From Candidatus Zixiibacteriota bacterium (lineage in GTDB: Bacteria > Zixibacteria > MSB-5A5 > SM1-73), in assembly GCA_023127875.1 (NCBI GenBank), contig JAGMFA010000007.1:1-28485 (forward strand): DNA of 28,485 nucleotides, in the 5' to 3' direction. Shown one piece after another: positions 22,792-28,485 of the stretch. The notes beneath the pieces were generated by a model. That model saw only the letters and a program-made list of their open reading frames with translations. It was not told where the DNA came from and ran no database searches. How positions within the stretch are numbered: position 1 is the first letter of the stretch; each line of letters begins with the position of its first letter. Made by a program: the position numbers and the translations under genes.

Positions 22792-25518
22792 TTATTTTAT
22801 CACTGCAAACTTGCCTAATTTATCTCCATACTCAGAGTCCACATGGTAGAAATAAACACCCGGCACAATTCCCTGCTGGTTTTTGTTCAGCAAGTCCCAA
22901 TCTTCGGTTCCAGTGCCGTTGTTGTGCTCGATCACCTTCACCAGATCGCCCGCCAAGGTGTAAATTCGGATGGTACATTCGTCTGGAAGATGAGTAAACT
23001 GGATCTTTCTTATTCCTTCCGTAGTCTCCCACAAAACATGCGCAATATATGGGTTGGGAACTACCTTGATTTCTGATAATTCACTCTTAGCTAATTGAGC
23101 ATCAATTCCTCCCGCATTGAAGACAAACTCGTCATCTGAGGAATTGAGTGGGGCCCCCTGGATTCGGAAGACATCTCCCACGCTATAATTGGTGTCGGCA
23201 ATATCGAACCGGAAAAACCACACATGATAATAAGGCCAAGCCTTGGGATGGGGTCGGCTCTTATGTTGAGGAACCTTCAGTATATCGGTCGTGTCCGGCT
23301 CTCCAGCATAACGCACATTCACTATATCCAAATAATCCCGATGGTCTGGATCCCAGACCCCATTATCTGCCCAATCGATTACCTCAACCATAACCTGTTC
23401 TCCGGTGGTGACATTCCATACTTCAAAGGGGACCCACACTGGGGTTCTATGATCGAATATAGGGTTACCGTTGTCATCAAAATAACAGAGCCTATATCCT
23501 TGTGACCCCTCTGCAGTAAATCTGAGCTCATATGTGGAACGGAAATGAATATCCCCTCCTAAGGGCTGTCCCCAGGTTTCGCCGGTGGTTCCATAAAAAT
23601 ATCCCATATGCAGGGTGGCTTCCTCAGCACTGGCAAATCCGGTTTGAGCATAAGATCGTGGGATCTTCTCACCATTGGTCACCATCACTTGAATTCCATC
23701 CACCACCGGATAGCTTTGTGTGTCTCCGGATTGCCTGGTTTGATCCTTCAAAACAGTATCACTGGTGGTCATGTCAACCACATGCCAGCAAGTGGCAAAG
23801 GGATCCTCGGCAAAGATCACCTTGTAGTCATGACCGGTTAGGGCACCTTCATCAAACATCACCGGAACTACCGCGCCATCACTTTCTTCCTCATTTCCAT
23901 AATAATTGTGCCTAACGGTTGCGCTGGCTGGAAAATATCCTGCCGGATCGGTCCGAGGATAGGCAAAAGCACAGTTTATATCCTCTCCCGGTCTTCCAAA
24001 TGCGGTCTGCAAAGCTTCGATGGGAACGCTGGTGTCACCCTCATCAAAGGAGACCGCGGAATACCAGTATTCTATCCCGTTGATCAGATTGCGATCAATA
24101 TAAGTATGCGGCAGAATATCGTTGGGGTTCTCCTTCTGGAATATGGCTATGGGCACATAGTCGGGACCTAAGCTTCCGTCTGGATTTCTCACCAGATCAC
24201 CCCAGGTCTGTCCCATGTCGGTGCTTCTGTAAATCTTATATCCTTTGAAATCGATTTCACCGGTCAATGGATCAACTGAGGACTCTGAGCTATTATCCCA
24301 GGTGAGCTTCACCTTTTGGTAGCTGGGGGTGGTCACCAATTGGGCTGGCTGGGGAGGTTCGGGACCGATAAAATGATTGTCGTAGACCACTTGAGCCATG
24401 GAGGCATTATTTTTGAGATCCTCCTGGCCATGCCCGGCTACTAAAGCGAAAACCACCCGAACGGTTTTACCAGAGGACAGAGCTATTCCCCGGGTGCACT
24501 GAATATAGTATTGATCCGTGGGGGGGAGGCTTTGGTCGAACTGCTGGCTATTGATAAATTCATATTTTCCCTTATCATTATCTGGCAGATCCTCCCACCT
24601 CCCGGTTCGGAAGGCGGTCATGCCGATATTGTCCGGAGTCTCAATGTATTTGGTTCCCATTACTCCACATTTCACCAAAGGACCCCAACCTTGGTCATAG
24701 CCGTCTTCATCATAGGTCCAGGCTAAATTCATGGAGGAGTCAAAGGCGACCAGATCACCCAATCGTCCGTTTTCGAATGTACCAGGAATTATCCCCCCAA
24801 CATCGAAGTCGCAATAAAGTCCGAAGGCGAAGTCGGAGTAATCGTTCTCTGAGATGTTTTTGATCTCTAACACCACAAATAGATAGTCCTCGTTGTAACT
24901 GTAATTCCATTGATAGATGGTCTGAGTCACCTCCAAGTCCAAAATTGATACGCCACTGTTGGCATCGCAGAAACGATAGTGGCTCTCTTGAAGGGATATG
25001 GGACCTGCTTCCACCATGCCGGAGGAGAGAGTCCATACCTGGTTGTAGACCCATTCTTCAGAGTCGCTGTCCCATACTTTCCATCCATGTGCGGGCTTGC
25101 CGATTCCCAGCCCCACCGTATCGTCTGGATCGTAATTATAAGAGGTGGCATCTGTGGATAGATGTATTCTGTAACTCTCCTCACCTCCTATGATGGTCGG
25201 CAGGGGCATGAAATCATCAGCAGTATTAGCCACCACCGTATCTCCGTTGGGCTTGACCGCTCCCATCCAGTACTTTATCTCAGCCAGATAGCTGCGCTCG
25301 GAGCCTTTGGGCCACTCTCCGGAAGGTTTTCCCAGATGGCTTTGTCCTCCGATCTGCCCCCAGTTCTGAACTGTGGTGGCAACATTCCCCTTGTTATGAA
25401 TGACCTGATCCTGCATAAGGGTGGGAGGTTCAAAGCTTTGTTGATTCTTTGAGCCTCCCTCTACCCAGAGAAAAAGAAACAGAATGGGTAACAAGCGAAT
25501 GATTTTTTTCTTGTTCAT
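22792..25518 (-). CDS. Exported protein with FN3-like region and type IX/FlgD-like C-terminal domain
   Basis: A 908-residue secreted protein. A short signal peptide covers about residues 1-23 (basic MNKKK, then IIRLLPILFLFLWVEG). The first 370 residues form an Asp/Trp/Tyr-rich domain I cannot name. A fibronectin-III-like stretch begins near 385 (PAQLVTTPSYQKVKLTWDN) and contains FKGYKIYRS. The last 90 residues start at SEIKVVPNPYIAH and read as a FlgD-Ig/type IX sorting-like domain, with IRIYTLAGDLVKVIEHN and GVYFYHVDS. Function unknown; being between a TonB-dependent receptor and a PorV-like protein, it is probably a surface partner of one of them. The ATG at 25518 has GGGAGG upstream. It follows the receptor gene by 99 bp. 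Confidence 0.85.
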   Translation of the reverse strand: MNKKKIIRLLPILFLFLWVEGGSKNQQSFEPPTLMQDQVIHNKGNVATTVQNWGQIGGQSHLGKPSGEWPKGSERSYLAEIKYWMGAVKPNGDTVVANTADDFMPLPTIIGGEESYRIHLSTDATSYNYDPDDTVGLGIGKPAHGWKVWDSDSEEWVYNQVWTLSSGMVEAGPISLQESHYRFCDANSGVSILDLEVTQTIYQWNYSYNEDYLFVVLEIKNISENDYSDFAFGLYCDFDVGGIIPGTFENGRLGDLVAFDSSMNLAWTYDEDGYDQGWGPLVKCGVMGTKYIETPDNIGMTAFRTGRWEDLPDNDKGKYEFINSQQFDQSLPPTDQYYIQCTRGIALSSGKTVRVVFALVAGHGQEDLKNNASMAQVVYDNHFIGPEPPQPAQLVTTPSYQKVKLTWDNSSESSVDPLTGEIDFKGYKIYRSTDMGQTWGDLVRNPDGSLGPDYVPIAIFQKENPNDILPHTYIDRNLINGIEYWYSAVSFDEGDTSVPIEALQTAFGRPGEDINCAFAYPRTDPAGYFPASATVRHNYYGNEEESDGAVVPVMFDEGALTGHDYKVIFAEDPFATCWHVVDMTTSDTVLKDQTRQSGDTQSYPVVDGIQVMVTNGEKIPRSYAQTGFASAEEATLHMGYFYGTTGETWGQPLGGDIHFRSTYELRFTAEGSQGYRLCYFDDNGNPIFDHRTPVWVPFEVWNVTTGEQVMVEVIDWADNGVWDPDHRDYLDIVNVRYAGEPDTTDILKVPQHKSRPHPKAWPYYHVWFFRFDIADTNYSVGDVFRIQGAPLNSSDDEFVFNAGGIDAQLAKSELSEIKVVPNPYIAHVLWETTEGIRKIQFTHLPDECTIRIYTLAGDLVKVIEHNNGTGTEDWDLLNKNQQGIVPGVYFYHVDSEYGDKLGKFAVIK

Positions 25519-25617
25519 CTGACTGCCTCCCTCTGATTTTGTTTGATGCTCATTTGTCGGTTTCGATACTCAAAGTCTTTTATTTGTTTCATCTGTTTCA
25601 TCTGTTGGGAAGTTCTT

Positions 25618-28317
25618 TTAAAAGATAAACTCAATGCCCCAGCGCACGGTTCGGGGGGCATCATAATTTTGCGGATCTTTGGCTAAGAGACGATAATAGC
25701 GATTCACATCCTCGGCAGTTAAAGGTCCATCTCCATCTGGATCAACAGTCAACTCATAGTGATATCCATCATCATCCGGCTTTCCGGTGTTGGAATAAAC
25801 GTGCAATATATTTCTTCGATCGAAAAGATTCACCACCTCAGTGAAGAAGGAAAGATGAGTCTGTTTTTCTCCGAACAGATAAAAATTCTTATTGAACTTT
25901 AAGTCCACCCGATAAGTGGCTGTCATCCTTCCCTCATTTAAAGCTCCCAGACGATTTCCCCCATCATCGGTTTTGGTGTAGGGCATTCCGCTTCCATACT
26001 TGGCTAAAGCGTTCAAGCCCCATGCTCCGGGCAGAGTCAGTCCCAAGAGGTTACCTCTCCAATCCCGGGGCACTCGATAATCCAGATTCATGGTGAGGGT
26101 GTGCCGTTGGTCAAAGGCTAAAGGATATTCCCGCACCGGCCAGACCGGAGCATTGGTTCCCTCAGTGAAGTAATCGTAATATCCCTCATAAGGGGTGGAG
26201 GCATTTCCCTTAGCTATCATATAGGAGTAGTTGATGGTGCCGGAGAGGTTTTTGTGGTCTGGTCTTTTGGTTAAAATCAGATCCACTCCCTTCACGGTTC
26301 CATAGTCCGCATTAACAAACTGAGTATAGGCGCCTCCAGAGTAAACCACCTCACGGGTGGAAGCAAGGTTAGTGAGATCCTTGTAGTAGGTGGTTACCTT
26401 CATGGTGATATCATCTGTCAAAGCATGATTTATACCCAATTCATAAGCGATGCTCTTTTCCGCCTCCATATCTGCGTTTCCTACCAGTGGGTAGCCAGTG
26501 GTCAAGTCCGCCTGGAGATTGGTGAACATGTATTGATATGGGGGAACCTGGAAGTAGTAGCCGTAGCTGAAGTGAATCACGGTGCGGTCAGAGATGGGAT
26601 GGGAGATGCCCAGACGGGGGCTGAGTTGTGCCTTCGCCTTGGTATGAACTCTTCTTTCCTTGGTCACCGGATCATTCCAAAAGTCGATGTCCGCATCCAG
26701 ATAATCCAACCGAAGACCCGCATTCACAATTATTTCCTTAAGTTCTATTTTATCTTGGACATAGAAGGCGGCATAGTTTGGATTAACCTCGTATTTCTCC
26801 CCATAGGGACGAACGTTGAAAAACTGCTTGTCATCCCACTTTAGTCGATTTGCCCGGTACTCTCCTCCAAATTTGATCTGGTTATGTTTGTTTACCTGGC
26901 TTATCAGATCGAAACCCACACTGGTGTATCTGGTTCTGCGATAGTGGTAGCGGGGATAGTAGTCGGGGGCGGCGGTGAAGCCGGTGTAGGCATACTCCTC
27001 CGCCGGATCGTAGTTTTCGTCATCAATGGTGCCTATGTAAACCCCAGCCGAATCCTCCTCATACCCGGGCCATTGATCCCAGTAGAGGTCAAACAGATGC
27101 TCTGGAGCCAGCTTGATGTCTGTATAAAAATGGTTAAGCTTTATGGAGTAGAAGGTGTTTTTGGAGGTGGGATAGGTCATCTTCGCCCCAAAGCTATAAG
27201 ACTTGTTGCAAATCTTACCCAATCCATCCAGATTGAAGTCATAGGAGATACCGTTAACATCTCTATGGACATATCTTAACAATTCTCTGGTGTAGTAATT
27301 GCCATTTAAAACTAACTTAAGGTCGTTTGCCGGTCGCAAACTTATCTTCCCTGTGCCGGTAGTGATCTCCCTTTCATTATGAGGGAGATAGCCATCATTC
27401 CAGATCTTCTCCCCAGAGATAAAGAAAGTAGCTTTATCGCTTTGGCTGAAGGTCAAAGGACCGCCTAAGTTGATGATCAGAGAATGGTTGTTGTTTCTTT
27501 TAAGTTTTCCATATTCGCCGGTCTCTACGTTGTAGGAGTGGATCAGTCCGTCGTAAGCCTTGACTTTTCCGGTGAAGACGGATCCCCCTTCTCTGGTGAT
27601 GGCGCTGACCACACCGGAGAGAGCCTCACCATATTCAGCGGTGAATCCTCCGGTAGTTATACTTAGCTCTTCTAAAGCCTCGGGTGATACTCGAGTTCCG
27701 GCGTGACCCACCAGCGGGTCCTGAATATAGATGTCATCTAAAAAATAGCTCACCGTGGCTTCACGTCCACCCCGAACGTGGATAAAGCCGTATTCATCTA
27801 TCACCGTTCCAGCCATGTTGGAGATCACCGGCTGTATTCCCACTGCATTGGGAAGATAGTCTAACTGTTCTCTGATCACCATATCAGTGGAAGAGGTCAA
27901 ATCCTTTTGAATGAGCGGGCGGGTTGCTACTACCGTAACGCCCTTTTCCAACTCGATAGGAGTGGACTTCAATTGAAAATCAAGGGGTGTGGTAAGATCC
28001 AAAAGTACTGTTACCTGAGTCTGCATGACAGTCTGGTGCCCTATCAGGGATGCTTCCACTGTATAGGTTCCTACCGGTACGTTAAGAATAAAATACTCCC
28101 CATCCTCATCGGTGGAGGTTCCGATGCTGGTGCCTTTGATCATTATGCTGGCGCCAGGCAAGGGAATTCCACTTTCTACATCTTCAACCACTCCGGCGAT
28201 CTTTCCGGCGGTTCCAGCCCAGGTAGTTTGACCCAAAATCAGGACAAACAAGCTGGCTACCAAAATCACTTTTCCGATAAATGATATCTCCTTTACGGGA
28301 TTGTTTCTGGTATTCAA
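25618..28317 (-). CDS. TonB-dependent receptor with carboxypeptidase-regulatory-like N-terminal domain
   Basis: An 899-residue outer-membrane receptor. The signal peptide ends near residue 34 (TTWA). Residues 37-115 form a CarboxypepD_reg-like beta-sandwich (GKIAGVVEDVESGIPLPGAS, then DEDGEYFILNVPVGTYTVEA). A TonB-box-like stretch EKGVTVVATRP follows, then the plug (about 130-245, with IHVRGGREATVSYFLDDIY and GGFTAEYGEALSGVVSA) and a barrel ending in WGIEFIF. It imports or binds an unknown ligand using TonB energy; it is shorter than typical SusC. The start is TTG at 28317: AAGGAGG lies 8 nt upstream, the signal peptide begins just after, and no ATG fits. First gene of the operon. Confidence 0.92.
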   Translation of the reverse strand: MNTRNNPVKEISFIGKVILVASLFVLILGQTTWAGTAGKIAGVVEDVESGIPLPGASIMIKGTSIGTSTDEDGEYFILNVPVGTYTVEASLIGHQTVMQTQVTVLLDLTTPLDFQLKSTPIELEKGVTVVATRPLIQKDLTSSTDMVIREQLDYLPNAVGIQPVISNMAGTVIDEYGFIHVRGGREATVSYFLDDIYIQDPLVGHAGTRVSPEALEELSITTGGFTAEYGEALSGVVSAITREGGSVFTGKVKAYDGLIHSYNVETGEYGKLKRNNNHSLIINLGGPLTFSQSDKATFFISGEKIWNDGYLPHNEREITTGTGKISLRPANDLKLVLNGNYYTRELLRYVHRDVNGISYDFNLDGLGKICNKSYSFGAKMTYPTSKNTFYSIKLNHFYTDIKLAPEHLFDLYWDQWPGYEEDSAGVYIGTIDDENYDPAEEYAYTGFTAAPDYYPRYHYRRTRYTSVGFDLISQVNKHNQIKFGGEYRANRLKWDDKQFFNVRPYGEKYEVNPNYAAFYVQDKIELKEIIVNAGLRLDYLDADIDFWNDPVTKERRVHTKAKAQLSPRLGISHPISDRTVIHFSYGYYFQVPPYQYMFTNLQADLTTGYPLVGNADMEAEKSIAYELGINHALTDDITMKVTTYYKDLTNLASTREVVYSGGAYTQFVNADYGTVKGVDLILTKRPDHKNLSGTINYSYMIAKGNASTPYEGYYDYFTEGTNAPVWPVREYPLAFDQRHTLTMNLDYRVPRDWRGNLLGLTLPGAWGLNALAKYGSGMPYTKTDDGGNRLGALNEGRMTATYRVDLKFNKNFYLFGEKQTHLSFFTEVVNLFDRRNILHVYSNTGKPDDDGYHYELTVDPDGDGPLTAEDVNRYYRLLAKDPQNYDAPRTVRWGIEFIF

Positions 28318-28435
28318 TTTACTGCCCTCCTTTTTAAAAGTTCTGTTTAGTTGATGTTTTAGGAGAATTGAAACTTAAGATAACAAACTTCAAAAAACCC
28401 CCTACAGATTTAACCATTTTTACATAGAAGATTGA

Positions 28436-28464
28436 GTTATATACTTAATCGACTAATTGTTCAA
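28436..28464 (-). promoter_or_regulatory. Candidate sigma-70-type promoter of the receptor operon
   Basis: On the minus strand TTGAAC (28464-28459) and TATAAC (28441-28436) are separated by exactly 17 bp, each one or two bases from consensus. It lies about 120 bp upstream of the receptor start, leaving an untranslated leader of about 110 nt. Sigma-70 spacing is assumed; a Bacteroidota-type TAnnTTTG element was looked for and not found. Confidence 0.5.
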
Positions 28465-28485
28465 AAACTTTAACTGACAAGTTCT

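Noticed and set aside
26425..27279. Plus-strand ORFs of 139 and 131 residues opposite the receptor gene
   Set aside because: Low-complexity, Val/Ile/Gly-rich shadows of a well-supported receptor gene; no start signals.
1..28485. CRISPR array, prophage, transposase, tRNA or rRNA
   Set aside because: Looked for and not seen; the only repeats are the short ones listed.

Overview
The window (AT-rich by eye) looks like chromosome of a diderm, FCB-type bacterium, probably an uncultured candidate phylum such as KSB1, Marinimicrobia, Zixibacteria or a Calditrichota relative. The evidence is protein style: a TonB-dependent receptor with a carboxypeptidase-regulatory-like N-terminal domain, a PorV/PorQ-family outer-membrane protein, and two exported proteins with type IX/FlgD-like C-terminal domains (one with the 'NFPNPFN' signature usual in those phyla). 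The phylum is inference; no rRNA or tRNA gene is present to settle it.

Layout. (1) 104-1480, plus strand: a Tat-exported DUF362 protein with a C-terminal sorting-like domain. (2) 1676-20995, minus strand: an 18-gene surface-polysaccharide locus, read right to left, with mostly overlapping or near-abutting genes. In order of transcription it holds a HemY-like flavoprotein, a zinc-ribbon methyltransferase, a Wzx-type flippase, a GT4, a GT2, a Wzy/WaaL-type O-antigen ligase/polymerase, a TuaH-like GT, another GT4, a methyltransferase, a further GT4, a radical SAM protein, an SDR epimerase/dehydratase, then HddC, HddA, a GmhA-like isomerase, GmhB, a small transaldolase and a last GT4. (3) 20996-21493: leader/intergenic DNA with inverted repeats, GGGGACGTT repeats and a strong intrinsic terminator for the neighbouring operon. 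(4) 21494-28317, minus strand: a three-gene envelope operon (TonB-dependent receptor, 908-residue exported protein with sorting-like domain, PorV-like protein), with a good candidate promoter at 28436-28464 and a terminator at 21406-21458.

How the genes work together. HddC, HddA, the GmhA-like isomerase and GmhB form a complete route from sedoheptulose 7-phosphate to GDP-D-glycero-alpha-D-manno-heptose. The adjacent transaldolase carries transaldolase-type rather than fructose-6-phosphate-aldolase-type active-site residues, so the cassette may make its own sedoheptulose 7-phosphate. Six glycosyltransferases, two methyltransferases, a radical SAM enzyme and an SDR would then build and decorate a heptose-containing glycan, which the flippase and polymerase/ligase export and assemble. 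No initiating phosphoglycosyltransferase, chain-length regulator or outer-membrane exporter is in the window. The receptor/PorV operon is a separate envelope unit; a link between it and the glycan is not shown by the sequence.

Small-scale structure includes an 84-85 bp direct repeat with an internal palindrome (22537-22759), a REP-like palindrome (2918-2937), a degenerate copy of an internal hddC segment just after hddC (6127-6169), and a GGGGAC(G) motif concentrated in several intergenic gaps.
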